Source: Nitrospira sp. (GTDB taxonomy: Bacteria; Nitrospirota; Nitrospiria; Nitrospirales; Nitrospiraceae). From it: a stretch of 64,000 nucleotides of DNA. The number at the start of each line of letters is the position of its first letter. Positions within the stretch are counted from its first letter, which is position 1. Shown here in pieces: positions 38,366 to 47,797 of this stretch. Location of the stretch: NCBI GenBank assembly GCA_030123625.1, contig CP126121.1:2768179-2832178 (forward strand). The letters are read 5' to 3'. Made by a program: the position numbers and the translations under genes. The notes under the pieces were generated by a model, which was given only the letters and a program-made list of their open reading frames with translations, was not told the origin of the DNA and searched no databases.

Positions 38366-39511
38366 TTAGAACGTGAATGAAATAGAGGCCGAGACCAAGG
38401 CACCCTTCGCGCGGAAGTCATAGCCGCCTCCGGCATCAGCACGGAAAGAAAACCACCGTATGCCTAACCCAGCGGTAGGAACAAACGGAGTAGACGCATC
38501 CTGCATGTTCTTGAAGGTGCCGGCCCTAAACGAAAGAAATTCAGACAAGATCGTTTGTTCGACTCCCAGACTCAAGAGTTGGCTTTTCACACCGGGTACG
38601 AAAGTCTTATTCGAGGTCGCATCCACATCTGCCGTCAACGTCAGGGTAGAGTACGGGTTGACTGCGACGCCCGCTCGAACCTGTGGTTCTAGTGTCAACT
38701 CACCTCCTCCGGCAGCGTCGAAGGTCGGTTTGTTGATATCTTTCGCGACGACCGCGAATCTAATCAATGAAGATGGACGATAGATAGCTCCGATGTCAAT
38801 TCCATAGGTCGTTGAGATATTAGGTTTTCCGAAATGATCGATCGTGCTGACACCGCTTCCGCCTTGAAGGTCCGTTGAACCATTATACGCGGCGCCCTGG
38901 ATGACTTTTGCAGTAACGCCGATCGAAAAGGTTTTGTCGGAAAAGGCATAGGCATACGAAAACGCCAGCTGTCTGGCTTCGAGGCCACGAAGCGCCATCT
39001 GGCCCGCCACGGTGATGGGAGTCCCTGGCCCGCCTGGTTGAGAAGCTTGTACAGGGGTTGAAACGAACCCACCGCCGGTTGCAACGTCAGACACGTTGAA
39101 CCCGAACGCATGCTCGCCAAGATGCCCCTTCAGATAGAGACCGGCGGATCCATTGACTGAGACAGTGGCGCCTGGTTGATTAATGCGGTCAGCGATACTT
39201 TGGCCTTTCGCCAAATTGCCTGGGGAGGTATCGCCGGTATTGAAGTTCTCCAGATCGTGCAGCGCATCACCCAGGCCGAGACGATCAGTGGCTTGGCCGC
39301 CCCCTTGCGCACGGATGTCGACAGTTTGGGTCATAGCCAGGCCGGCGGGGTTCCAATAGGTGGCGAGCGCATTGGTTGTGACGGCGACGCCGGCTCCGCC
39401 CATACCCATGGCGCGAGGACCTGCTATCACAAATTCTGCCGCTGATCCATAGGACGGCAATGCCGAGGCCCCCAGCAGAATGGCAATTCGGAGCCATGGC
39501 GAACAGCGCAT
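38366..39511 (-). CDS. TraF-like outer membrane beta-barrel protein
   Basis: The 381-residue protein has a cleavable signal (ending near SYGSAAEF) followed by AGPRAMGMGGAGVAVTTNAL and ATYWNPAGLAM, the N-terminal block shared by FadL-like and TraF_2 proteins. Alternating beta strands run to a terminal phenylalanine (SISFTF) typical of outer membrane barrels. It may be a hydrophobic-compound channel. Despite the family name there is no conjugation context here. Confidence 0.7.
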   Translation of the reverse strand: MRCSPWLRIAILLGASALPSYGSAAEFVIAGPRAMGMGGAGVAVTTNALATYWNPAGLAMTQTVDIRAQGGGQATDRLGLGDALHDLENFNTGDTSPGNLAKGQSIADRINQPGATVSVNGSAGLYLKGHLGEHAFGFNVSDVATGGGFVSTPVQASQPGGPGTPITVAGQMALRGLEARQLAFSYAYAFSDKTFSIGVTAKVIQGAAYNGSTDLQGGSGVSTIDHFGKPNISTTYGIDIGAIYRPSSLIRFAVVAKDINKPTFDAAGGGELTLEPQVRAGVAVNPYSTLTLTADVDATSNKTFVPGVKSQLLSLGVEQTILSEFLSFRAGTFKNMQDASTPFVPTAGLGIRWFSFRADAGGGYDFRAKGALVSASISFTF

Positions 39512-39627
39512 GTCGAATCCTCGATCAAACCAGCAGTCTTGCGAGTCTAGAGAAGGAATGGTTGTTCGTCAAGGAATCACGGCCTGTTCAACCGTCGCGA
39601 GGGAATGTACGTAAACGATACGCTGGA

Positions 39628-40293
39628 TCAGGGCACGATTTGTCCGTCCTGCATATGAATGATACGGTCAGATTGGGCGGAGAGTTTGTCGTTATGCGTA
39701 ACCATGACGAACGTCGTTCCGCGTGTCTTATTCAGGGTGCGCATCAATCCGAACAATCCGTCCCCGCTATGCGTGTCCAAGTTGCCGGTCGGCTCGTCGG
39801 CCAAGACCAAGTCCGGATTCTGCATCAACGCACGTGCCATTGCGACCCGTTGCTGCTCGCCGCCGGACAGCTCTCCGGGTTTGTGATGAAGGCGATGCCC
39901 CAACCCGACTTCCGTCAGAAGGGTTGCGGCATCGGCTCTGACAGCGGCCGGCTCGCGACGGTGCACGAGCGCCGGCATGCAGGCATTCTCCAACGCGGTG
40001 AACTCGGCGAGCAGGTGATGGAACTGAAATACGAATCCGATCCGCCGATTCCGAAATTCCGCCTGCTGTGTGTCCGTCATCCGAAAGAGATCCTGCCCAT
40101 CAAACGTCACGGTCCCCCCGGTCGGTTTATCAAGGGTTCCGATAATATGGAGCAAGGTGCTTTTGCCGGCTCCGGAAGCTCCTACAATGGCCACCAGCTC
40201 TCCGCGGTGAATCTCAAGGTTGATCCCCTTGAGGACGGGCAATTCATAGGATCCCATGGAGAAGGATTTATGGAGATTGGTAACTTTGATCAT
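39628..40293 (-). CDS. lolD: Lipoprotein-releasing ABC transporter ATPase
   Basis: The 221-residue ABC ATPase has Walker A GASGAGKST, signature LSGGEQQRVAMARAL, Walker B LVLADEPTG and H-loop TH. The LolD/MacB subfamily features fit (SYELPVLKGINL). With the LolC/E-type permease upstream it extracts lipoproteins from the inner membrane for transport to the outer membrane. The gap to the permease gene is 92 bases. Confidence 0.9.
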   Translation of the reverse strand: MIKVTNLHKSFSMGSYELPVLKGINLEIHRGELVAIVGASGAGKSTLLHIIGTLDKPTGGTVTFDGQDLFRMTDTQQAEFRNRRIGFVFQFHHLLAEFTALENACMPALVHRREPAAVRADAATLLTEVGLGHRLHHKPGELSGGEQQRVAMARALMQNPDLVLADEPTGNLDTHSGDGLFGLMRTLNKTRGTTFVMVTHNDKLSAQSDRIIHMQDGQIVP

Positions 40294-40385
40294 GGTCCAG
40301 CGATGAGTTGTGAGGAAAGGCTGAGACTCGGAATATTGAAATGAAAGTTATGACTCACTCCTTCCCTCAATCCGGTCCTGTGAGT

Positions 40386-41663
40386 CTATTCATAGCGTAG
40401 TGCAGCGACCGGTTCCAGCTTTGCGGCCTGATTGGCCGGATAGACCGTCGCCAAAAAACTGATCAGGATGGCCGACCCGGCCACGAGCAGCACGTCCTCG
40501 GCCAGTACATGAACCGGAATGGTGGAGATATAGTACACGCTCGGATCGAACGTCCAAAACGTTTGAATCAGCCAAAGAAACGCGTAACCCAAGGGGATGC
40601 CGATGCCTGTCCCCGCAAATCCGATGATCAAGCCGTTCAGCATGAAGATGCGCCGGATACTGCGCTTCGTGGCGCCCATCGCCTTGAGGATGGCGATTTC
40701 CTTTTGCTTCTCCGTGACGATCATCGTCAAGGTACTGACGATGTTGAATGAGGCCACGATCGTGATCAAGACAAGAAGGAGAAACATCATCGTCTTTTCA
40801 AGCTTCAGGGCCGAGAAGAGATTGCGATTCATCTGCATCCAATCTCGGGCTCCATGGCTGAATCCCAGCTCCTGTTCGATCGTGTGAGCGATCTCTCCGG
40901 CACGGAACACATCCGTGACTTTGACTTCAATTCCGGTGACGCTCGCTCCAAGATTGAAAAACTTCTGCGCTTCGCCGAGTTCGATATAGGCAAATGACGA
41001 ATCGTATTCGAACATTCCTGAGTGGAACAGGGCTACCACGGCGAACGTTCGGATCTTGGGCACCATCCCCATCGCGCTGATCGGGCCGACGGGAGAGACG
41101 ACGTTGACCGTATCGCCGACGAACACTCCCAGTCTGAGCGCCAGCTCTTTGCCGAGAATGATGCCCGGTTTTTCAACGGCGCGGAGGTCGCCCTGAGGGT
41201 CATCGGCCGGAGCCTGCATCACCTTCACCGGGGTAAGCAGATCGAGTAGCTGTCCCACCGTGATGTTCTTGGCCAGTTCGGTGACATTGGCTTCTCGTTT
41301 TGGATCGATCCCGCGCAAGATGATTCCTTGAACCCCGCTCTGCGTAGTGAGCAATACTTGGCGGAACACGAACGGGGTGGCTGCGACGACGTCGGGCACC
41401 GTCTGGATCTTGTCGGTCAGGCGGTCATAGTCCGTCATGTGCTCTTTCATTCGCTCTTGGACGACGATATGTGCGGTCGTGCCGAGGATCTTGCTCTGAA
41501 TGTCTTCTCGGAAACCGGTCATGATGCCGACCGTACCGATCAGCGCGGCCACCCCCAGCGTAATCCCGGCAACCGACACGAAGGTGTTCAGCGAGATCGT
41601 CCGGTTGCGGCGCTTGGCGCGCAAGTAGCGGAGTCCGACGAAGATTTCGTAGGGAAGAGCCAC
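40386..41663 (-). CDS. lolC: Lipoprotein-releasing system permease (LolC/LolE type)
   Basis: The 425-residue protein has the LolC/E layout: one N-terminal helix (TFVSVAGITLGVAALIG), a large periplasmic domain of about 240 residues, then three helices of the FtsX domain (FLLLVLITIVASFNIVSTLT and two more). Only one permease gene is present, so it probably forms a homodimer (LolF-like) with LolD. The GTG start shares one base with the lysS stop (TAGTG), a strong coupling signal. Confidence 0.88.
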   Translation of the reverse strand: MALPYEIFVGLRYLRAKRRNRTISLNTFVSVAGITLGVAALIGTVGIMTGFREDIQSKILGTTAHIVVQERMKEHMTDYDRLTDKIQTVPDVVAATPFVFRQVLLTTQSGVQGIILRGIDPKREANVTELAKNITVGQLLDLLTPVKVMQAPADDPQGDLRAVEKPGIILGKELALRLGVFVGDTVNVVSPVGPISAMGMVPKIRTFAVVALFHSGMFEYDSSFAYIELGEAQKFFNLGASVTGIEVKVTDVFRAGEIAHTIEQELGFSHGARDWMQMNRNLFSALKLEKTMMFLLLVLITIVASFNIVSTLTMIVTEKQKEIAILKAMGATKRSIRRIFMLNGLIIGFAGTGIGIPLGYAFLWLIQTFWTFDPSVYYISTIPVHVLAEDVLLVAGSAILISFLATVYPANQAAKLEPVAALRYE

Positions 41664-43147
41664 TACGGTTTCTCGGGTCTGAGTTGGGGGAAGAGGACGA
41701 CGTCACGGATGGAGGCCTGATCTGTAAACAACATGATCAATCGGTCGATCCCGATCCCTTCTCCGGCGGTCGGCGGCATTCCGAATTCAAGGGCGCGGAG
41801 GAAGTCTTCGTCGACGAGGTGGGCTTCTTCATCACCCGCCTCCCGCTGAGCCGCCTGACCTTCAAACCGTTCACGTTGGTCCAACGGATCGTTCAATTCG
41901 GAAAAGGCGTTCGCGATTTCCCGCCCGGCGATGTACAGCTCGAATCGATCGGTCAGGCTCGGGTCCGTATCCTTCCGCCTTGCGAGTGGAGAGATCTCGA
42001 TCGGATAATCGGTAATGAAAGTAGGCTGTTGCAAATGAGGTTCAACGGTCTCCTCGAAAATCTCATTGACGATCGTGAACAGCGAGGCCTTCGGATCCAC
42101 CGGGACATTCAGTCGTGTGGCGGCAGCCAATGCCGTCTCTCGATCGTGGAGCACCGAGGGGTCGAGGTTATTCACCTCGAGGACGGCTTGGCGGTAAGAC
42201 CATCGTCGCCACGGAGGCGTGAGATCGATTTCCTTCCCTTGGTACGGAATGACGGTTTTACCCAGAGTCTGATGAGCCAAGGTCGAGATCAGTTCCTCGG
42301 TCAGCGCGATCAAGTCCTGATAATCCGCGTACGAGACGTAGAACTCCAGCATCGTGAATTCAGGGTTGTGGATCGTCGAAATGCCTTCGTTCCTGAAGTT
42401 GCGGTTGATTTCGAACACGCGCGGAAATCCGCCCACGATCAGGCGTTTCAAATACAACTCCGGCGCGATACGCAAGTAAAGATCCACGCCGAGCGCGTTA
42501 TGGTGCGTGACGAAGGGCTTGGCGGTCGCGCCTCCGGGGATCGGATGCATCATCGGGGTCTCGACTTCGAGGAACCCTCGCTCAATGAGAAACGTCCGGA
42601 TGCCGGTAATGATACGGCTCCTGGCCGAAAAGATCTGATGGACCGGGGGATTGGCGATCAGATCGACATAGCGCTGTCGATATCGGGTTTCGACGTCGGT
42701 CAGCCCATGCCACTTTTCCGGGAGCGGCCGGAGGGCTTTGCTGAGAAACGTCAGGTGATGGACCTCGACCGTGAACTCGTTCGTCTTCGTCCGAAACAAC
42801 GTTCCCGTGACGCCGATCCAGTCTCCGAGGTCGAGTTGTTCCACGATGGTGTAGGCCTGTTCGGAGAGGAGATCTTTTTTGAGGTACACTTGGAGGCGGT
42901 CGGATCCGTCCTGCAGCACGGCAAACCCGGCCTTCCCGAAACGACGCAACGCGACGACCCGTCCCGCGACTGTGCATGAGACCTTTTCTTGCTCCAAGAT
43001 CTCCTTGGTCTTCTCGCCATGCAGCTTGAGCAATTGTCCGGCCCGATCCTTGACTTCAAATCGGCTGCCGTACGGGGCGACGCCGGCTTCTCGAAGGAGC
43101 TCGAGTTTCTTGATCCGTTGCTGCCGCTGTTCGTTTAATTCATCCAT
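41663..43147 (-). CDS. lysS: Lysyl-tRNA synthetase (class II)
   Basis: The 494-residue enzyme has an N-terminal OB anticodon-binding domain (about 55-145) and class II motifs 1 to 3: motif 1 FLEVETPMMHPIPGGA, motif 2 FEINRNFRNEGISTIHNPEFT, motif 3 GEGIGIDRLIMLFTD. It charges tRNA-Lys. It lies between prfB and lolC on the same strand. Regulation by a T-box was looked for in the 90-base gap upstream and was not seen. Confidence 0.96.
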   Translation of the reverse strand: MDELNEQRQQRIKKLELLREAGVAPYGSRFEVKDRAGQLLKLHGEKTKEILEQEKVSCTVAGRVVALRRFGKAGFAVLQDGSDRLQVYLKKDLLSEQAYTIVEQLDLGDWIGVTGTLFRTKTNEFTVEVHHLTFLSKALRPLPEKWHGLTDVETRYRQRYVDLIANPPVHQIFSARSRIITGIRTFLIERGFLEVETPMMHPIPGGATAKPFVTHHNALGVDLYLRIAPELYLKRLIVGGFPRVFEINRNFRNEGISTIHNPEFTMLEFYVSYADYQDLIALTEELISTLAHQTLGKTVIPYQGKEIDLTPPWRRWSYRQAVLEVNNLDPSVLHDRETALAAATRLNVPVDPKASLFTIVNEIFEETVEPHLQQPTFITDYPIEISPLARRKDTDPSLTDRFELYIAGREIANAFSELNDPLDQRERFEGQAAQREAGDEEAHLVDEDFLRALEFGMPPTAGEGIGIDRLIMLFTDQASIRDVVLFPQLRPEKP

Positions 43148-43237
43148 ATAGGTCTATCTCGTCTGTCTGGTTCGTCTGGTCTGTTCTGTCCATCGCACCG
43201 AATAGACCAGATAGGCCGAGCACCAGATGGACCGATT

Positions 43238-44384
43238 TTATAGGTCGTCCTCCGGTCCCCCGACCGGCGAGAGCTGATCGCTTCCTTTCCCCAGTTTCTT
43301 CTTCAAAAAGGCCTCGATGAATCCATTGATGTCCCCGTCCATGACGGACGAGACGTTGCTGATCTGATGACCTGTTCGATGATCTTTGACCAGCTGATAG
43401 GGTTGGAACACGTAGGATCGAATTTGACTTCCCCAGGCGATGTCCTTCTTTTCCCCGACGATGGCGTTGAACTCGGCTTCCTTCTTCTTCTGTTCCAATT
43501 CGAAGAGGCGAGCCTTCAAGATTTTCATCGCCCCGTTTCGATTTTGAAGCTGAGACCGCTCATTCTGGCATTGCACGACGATACCGGTCGGCAAGTGCGT
43601 GATGCGAATGGCGGTTTCCACCTTGTTGACGTTCTGACCTCCGGCGCCGCCCGATCGAAAGGTATCGATCCGGAGATCCTTTTCCTCGACCACCACATCG
43701 ATGTCTTCGCTCAGCTCCGGATACACGAAGACGGACGCGAAGGACGTGTGTCGCCGCTTGTTGGAGTCAAACGGGGAAATGCGCACCAATCGATGCACCC
43801 CGGCTTCCGCCTTCAGGTATCCATAGGCATAGGGCCCCGTGATGGAGAGCGTCACGCTTTTGATGCCCGCTTCGTCGCCGGGTAACAGGTCCAGTGTTTC
43901 CACCTTGAATTTCTTGTGTTCCGCCCACCGCACGTACATCCGAAGGAGCATTTGCGCCCAATCCTGCGATTCGGTGCCGCCGGCACCGGGATGAATCGCC
44001 ACGATGGCATTATTGGAGTCCAGTTCGCCAGATAGGAGCAGCTCGACACGCAGTGTGCCGAGGCGCGGCTCCAACTGATTCAGTTCACTGGCCAGTTCGG
44101 TCTCTAGCGCCGAGTCGCCGCTCTCGTGAGCAAGCTCCAGCAGCGCATCCAAATCGCCCATTTTGGCCTCGATGTCGCGCCACTGTTGGAGCTCTCGCTC
44201 GATCGTCGCCTTTTTCCTGCTCACCGTTGCAGCGGCGCGGGCATCGTTCCAGAAGTGAGGCTGGCTCATCTGCGCTTCGAGTTCTTGTAAGTCGGCCGCC
44301 ATATGAGCGAAGTCAAAGATGCCCCCGTAATTCAGAGACTTGTTCCGCCAGGGCGCGAACACGAACTTCCACGTCCTCTAACAT
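43238..44384 (-). CDS. prfB: Peptide chain release factor 2 with programmed +1 frameshift
   Basis: Translation starts at ATG 44384 (AAGGAGG upstream) and runs 23 codons ([20 protein letters not shown]...) to an in-frame TGA at 44313-44315. The classic slippery site CTT TGA C, preceded by a GGGGG Shine-Dalgarno-like stimulator, then shifts to the +1 frame, continuing [13 protein letters not shown] to the end. RF2 features are complete: [13 protein letters not shown] and GGQ in [16 protein letters not shown]2 terminates at UGA and UAA. The frameshift provides autoregulation, since low RF2 favours shifting. Confidence 0.95.
44313..44328 (-). promoter_or_regulatory. RF2 programmed frameshift site
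   Basis: On the minus strand GGGGGCATCTTTGAC contains the internal Shine-Dalgarno-like GGGGG three bases before CTT-TGA-C. This is the conserved prfB recoding signal. The TGA is recognised by RF2 itself. Confidence 0.9.
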
Positions 44385-44405
44385 ACCGCGATCCTCCTTC
44401 TTCGG

Positions 44406-46022
44406 TCATGCCGGTGTGATTGCCGTCAGGGCTGGTTCCTTCGTGCGGAAATACCCGACCAGAATCAAAAGCGCGCAGATTATAACACATGCGTGGGCAA
44501 ACACATCGCCGTAATAGCTGTAAAACGTGCGGGTTTGTCTGGTCGGGATCGCCGCGTACGAGACGTGTTCGACAAACAGGGGCGTCGCTTCGATGATCTG
44601 TCCGAACGGATCGATGAACCCGGAAATTCCCGTGTTGGCCGCTCGGGCGAAGGCCAAATGATTTTCCACCGAGCGAAAGACGACCATCGCAAAGTGCTGG
44701 GCGGGCGCCGAGGACGGCCCAAACCATCCGTCATTCGTAATGGTCACCAGAAACTCTGCGCCGTTCGCCGCGAACTGACGAACCAAATCCGGGAAGATCA
44801 CTTCATAGCAGATAGCCACCCCAAACTTGACCGACCTAGCTCCGATCGACCGTACGGAATCCCAGGATTTAGGGTTAAACGAAAGTGTGGTCGGTCCGGG
44901 TCCTGCTTCAAAATCCCCGATTCCTTCGACGAGTTTGTCGAGGAAAAACAACAACGACGATTTGAGGGGGATATATTCTCCGAACGGCACGAGGTGGTGC
45001 TTATCGTACCGACCGAGGACCGTCCCGTCTTTCCCCACCAGGTAGGCGCTGTTCAAGAGGTAGGGTCGGCGGTCCGGATAGAATCGTAACGCAGGGCTGC
45101 CGAGGAGAATCGGCGCTTGAGCACGTTCCGCCCAAGCGATCAGCTGCAATTGATACTCTTTCTCCCGCTCGAAAATAAACGGGGTGGCTGCCTCGGGCCA
45201 CACGATCAAATCCATACCGGTTCCCAATTGGGCCGTCAAGCGGTCGAACCTCCGCATCGTCTCATCGCGGAATGACGCATCCCACTTCACGGCCTGATCG
45301 ATATTCGGTTGAACAATACCGACAGTAATGGAGGGTTTATGATGGCCCAGATCTCTGGCACTCAGCACTGCCGAACTGTAGAACCATGAGAGAACCATGC
45401 ACGTGGCCGCAGTGGTGAGCAATTCCCACGGGAGCTTGACCGGGTGGAATCCTCGGAAAAACGGCATGATCCACAAGAACAGCTCCGCGAAGGCCACATT
45501 CACCAGGACGATGAGGAAGGAAATGCCGTACACACCCGTGTGGTCGGCCACCTGAATCAGGTCCAATTCGCGATATTGCGAATAGCCGAGGAGACACCAC
45601 GGAAGGCCGGAGAGCAGCTGGGTACGGAACCACTCGAGCGCGACCCAAAAGCAAGGCGCGAAGAAAATTCCATAGCGTGGGATGAGCTCGCGTAACCAGA
45701 CGACGGCGAGGCTATAAAGCCCGACATAGAGACCGAGATAGGCGGTCAGCAGCAATAGAATTGCGTAACTCACGGGTTCGGGAACCTTGCCATACGTCGT
45801 CATGGCGGTGACGACCCAGGCCATGATGCCGGTGAATCCGATGAGACCGCTCAGCCAGCCGATCCAAAAGGCCTTCTGTCGGGAGCATTGATCCAGTGCA
45901 AGATGGAGGGGAATCAGGACGATCCAGGCCAGCAACCCCACGTCAAACTTCGGGAAGCAGAGAGGCAAGAGCAGTCCGCTCGCGCAGGCGAAGAGGATCT
46001 GGCGCGAACGAGCTCGGTCCAT
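44406..46022 (-). CDS. lnt: Apolipoprotein N-acyltransferase
   Basis: The 538-residue inner-membrane protein has six to eight hydrophobic helices followed by a periplasmic carbon-nitrogen hydrolase domain. The catalytic residues are the Glu in VWPEAATPF, the Lys near DKHHLVPFGEYIP and the Cys in GVAICYEVIFPDL. Lnt adds the third acyl chain to lipoproteins, which is required for Lol export. prfB starts 21 bases after it, so lnt-prfB-lysS-lolC-lolD probably form one unit. The link between Lnt and Lol in one transcript is functionally sensible. Confidence 0.93.
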   Translation of the reverse strand: MDRARSRQILFACASGLLLPLCFPKFDVGLLAWIVLIPLHLALDQCSRQKAFWIGWLSGLIGFTGIMAWVVTAMTTYGKVPEPVSYAILLLLTAYLGLYVGLYSLAVVWLRELIPRYGIFFAPCFWVALEWFRTQLLSGLPWCLLGYSQYRELDLIQVADHTGVYGISFLIVLVNVAFAELFLWIMPFFRGFHPVKLPWELLTTAATCMVLSWFYSSAVLSARDLGHHKPSITVGIVQPNIDQAVKWDASFRDETMRRFDRLTAQLGTGMDLIVWPEAATPFIFEREKEYQLQLIAWAERAQAPILLGSPALRFYPDRRPYLLNSAYLVGKDGTVLGRYDKHHLVPFGEYIPLKSSLLFFLDKLVEGIGDFEAGPGPTTLSFNPKSWDSVRSIGARSVKFGVAICYEVIFPDLVRQFAANGAEFLVTITNDGWFGPSSAPAQHFAMVVFRSVENHLAFARAANTGISGFIDPFGQIIEATPLFVEHVSYAAIPTRQTRTFYSYYGDVFAHACVIICALLILVGYFRTKEPALTAITPA

Positions 46023-46386
46023 CGTGCCGTACCTTATCGAAAGGTTCTACGACTTGCAAGAGAACGCTTGAACAATCAGCAACTTGAGAGACCGGCCCAC
46101 GTGCTTTTCTCCGGTGAAAGAGGTAATCTATCTTCTATGGAGCGGCATCGGCACCGGGGAATTCCGGCTCAAGTTAAAAGCCGGCTTCGGGGTAAATTCG
46201 CATGAAGTGGAAGCGATCTGTCGCTCAAGGGCTCTGACGACACGCCGATTTTGATTGAGCAAGCTTGGGTATAATGGACCGTCGACCAAACGTTCGGGGT
46301 CCGGTTTGTCGATAGACAGCGCCGGAATTCGATGAATTGGAGCAGCCGATCGAGGAATACATCGGACTTGATGAAGGGAGAGAGGC
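46023..46386. other. Intergenic region with a -10-like element
   Basis: This 364-base divergent region carries TATAAT at 46270-46275 on the plus strand, about 112 bases before the small gene at 46387; the -35 is unclear. No RNA gene or conserved reading frame was found. Confidence 0.4.
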
Positions 46387-46602
46387 ATGAAATCCGTCGA
46401 TACTCGGGCCGACCTACAGACCGACGACCCGCGCAATTGGATGGGAGGCGAGGCAACCGTCGGTTGCCAAGCACGTCGATATATTCGCCGCCAAGCGGGG
46501 CACCCGACGTCGCTCCTCGGTGTGATCCTCGGTCTGACCTTCCTCGGCGGCCTCGCCCTCGGCAGCTCCTTCGGCCTACTCTGTCGATCAAGGAGTGAGT
46601 AA
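46387..46602 (+). CDS. Small single-span membrane protein
   Basis: The 71-residue frame has a good ribosome site (GGGAGAGAGGC) and a hydrophobic helix near its end (SLLGVILGLTFLGGLALGSS). The polar N-terminal 40 residues have no family I recognise. A TATAAT element lies upstream. It could encode a small inner-membrane protein; coding status is moderately supported. Confidence 0.45.
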   Translation: MKSVDTRADLQTDDPRNWMGGEATVGCQARRYIRRQAGHPTSLLGVILGLTFLGGLALGSSFGLLCRSRSE

Positions 46603-46778
46603 CGCTGCTATTGCAGCCTGATTTAAGCTGTCTCTGAGCTGAATTCCGCACTCCACACAGGTGTAATCCAATACAGCACATTGTGTGTGATCGAACGGTT
46701 CCGAAGAAAGGGACAATCAACAGAGCGCGGGTGAAACAAATGGCAGTTTACTTTTGAGGTAGACGAGAGGTTCACGCA

Positions 46779-46832
46779 CTAAGCGGGAGCTTCCTCCAGC
46801 AAGGCGTCATCAATGGCCAGGTTCGTCGCCAT
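46779..46832 (-). pseudogene. VapB-type antitoxin stub
   Basis: The minus strand encodes 17 residues, MATNLAIDDALLEEAPA, then TAG. The first 15 match the start of VapB antitoxins (MATNLAIDDxLLEEA) and a proper AAGGA ribosome site precedes the ATG, but the rest of the antitoxin and any VapC are absent. It is a truncated relic. Confidence 0.6.
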
Positions 46833-47008
46833 GTGTTTCCTTCGTGTGTAAAAGTTACACATAAGAGTACGCCACGGCCGACTGTCAAACCAGCTGGCGA
46901 CTTACCAAAATATTCAGACTACCCGAGATTTCGCATCTCTCCGCTCCGCGTCTTCTCGCCTGACGTTCCGCTGTGATGTCGTGAACACGAACATTGCTGT
47001 CATTCTCC
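46833..47008. other. Spacer without recognisable gene
   Basis: Between the VapB stub and the 47009 gene I see no supported frame, hairpin terminator or RNA. Confidence 0.4.
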
Positions 47009-47338
47009 TCAGCGGCCGGCTCGCGCTGCGACGGCGTAGGGGAGAAAGTAGCGATCCAAGGCAGTGAGGTCGCTGCCATAGGTCATTCCGCCTGACATGG
47101 CATCGCACAGAAGCTCGCGCGTCCGGGCGAGTTCTTTCCGTCGCCCTGTCCAACGTGGATCAGCAATCGTCAAATCGAGGAGTTCCAAGGCACGCACAAA
47201 CGCCTGCTCGCAACGGGCGGAGTCTTTTCCATGCCACCGTGCGGCCCGCCCCACATCGCTGCCCACATTCGCCAGCTGCTCCATAAGCGGGAGGGTTTGC
47301 CACCGACCCGAAGCAAGATCGCGATGTTGGTAGCTCAT
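47009..47338 (-). CDS. Small helical protein paired with DUF5674 protein
   Basis: The 109-residue protein is predicted to be mostly alpha-helical (EQAFVRALELLDLTIADPRW, then RKELARTRELLCDAM) and ends SDLTALDRYFLPYAVAARAGR. I do not recognise a named family. Its ATG overlaps the stop of the upstream DUF5674 gene by 4 bases (ATGA), so the two are translated together and probably work together, possibly as a two-gene stress or toxin-antitoxin-like module. Confidence 0.65.
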   Translation of the reverse strand: MSYQHRDLASGRWQTLPLMEQLANVGSDVGRAARWHGKDSARCEQAFVRALELLDLTIADPRWTGRRKELARTRELLCDAMSGGMTYGSDLTALDRYFLPYAVAARAGR

Positions 47339-47691
47339 GTCGCTGGTTCCTCTGTCAATCGACGGACAATCGCGATGATCGTTTCTCTGATGTCGGCACG
47401 CTCAACCGATCTGGATCGGTTTCCTTGCGAAGGGCGGACATTAATCATCGAATCATATTCGATCCACGCTGGGTGCGGCTGATCAGGATAGAGGTTGATT
47501 CCCCACAGGTGCTTTTGTTGAGAGCCTTGATCCAACAGTGCTGCCTCCTCGTCGGAATGCAGTTCGCCGCCGATGGCCATGATGCCTTGTTTCACATCGA
47601 CGACTGCTTTCACCATGTCGCCGAATTGTTGCTGAGCCATCTGCTGCAGTGCCTGTCTCGTGATGGGCTGACGGATGATTTGAATGTCCAT
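47335..47691 (-). CDS. DUF5674-family protein
   Basis: The 118-residue protein carries VKAVVDVKQGIMAIGGELHS, LWGINLYPDQ and DSMINVRPSQGNRSR, which I associate with the DUF5674 family. Its biochemical function is unknown. It is the first gene of a two-gene unit with the helical protein downstream. Confidence 0.7.
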   Translation of the reverse strand: MDIQIIRQPITRQALQQMAQQQFGDMVKAVVDVKQGIMAIGGELHSDEEAALLDQGSQQKHLWGINLYPDQPHPAWIEYDSMINVRPSQGNRSRSVERADIRETIIAIVRRLTEEPAT

Positions 47692-47797
47692 GATGACCCA
47701 GAGACGATTGCGGATTTTGTAATCCTTGTCAATGGGAATTTCAGCAGCACCATCAACTGAACCTGTCGCCGAAGCTCAAAGAAGTATAGAATGAAGT

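Noticed and set aside
38366..39511. Conjugation locus suggested by the TraF-like family name
   Set aside because: No other transfer genes are nearby. The family name covers general outer-membrane barrels.
41684..42979. 431-codon plus-strand frame opposite lysS
   Set aside because: It is a shadow frame; lysS itself is complete with all class II motifs.
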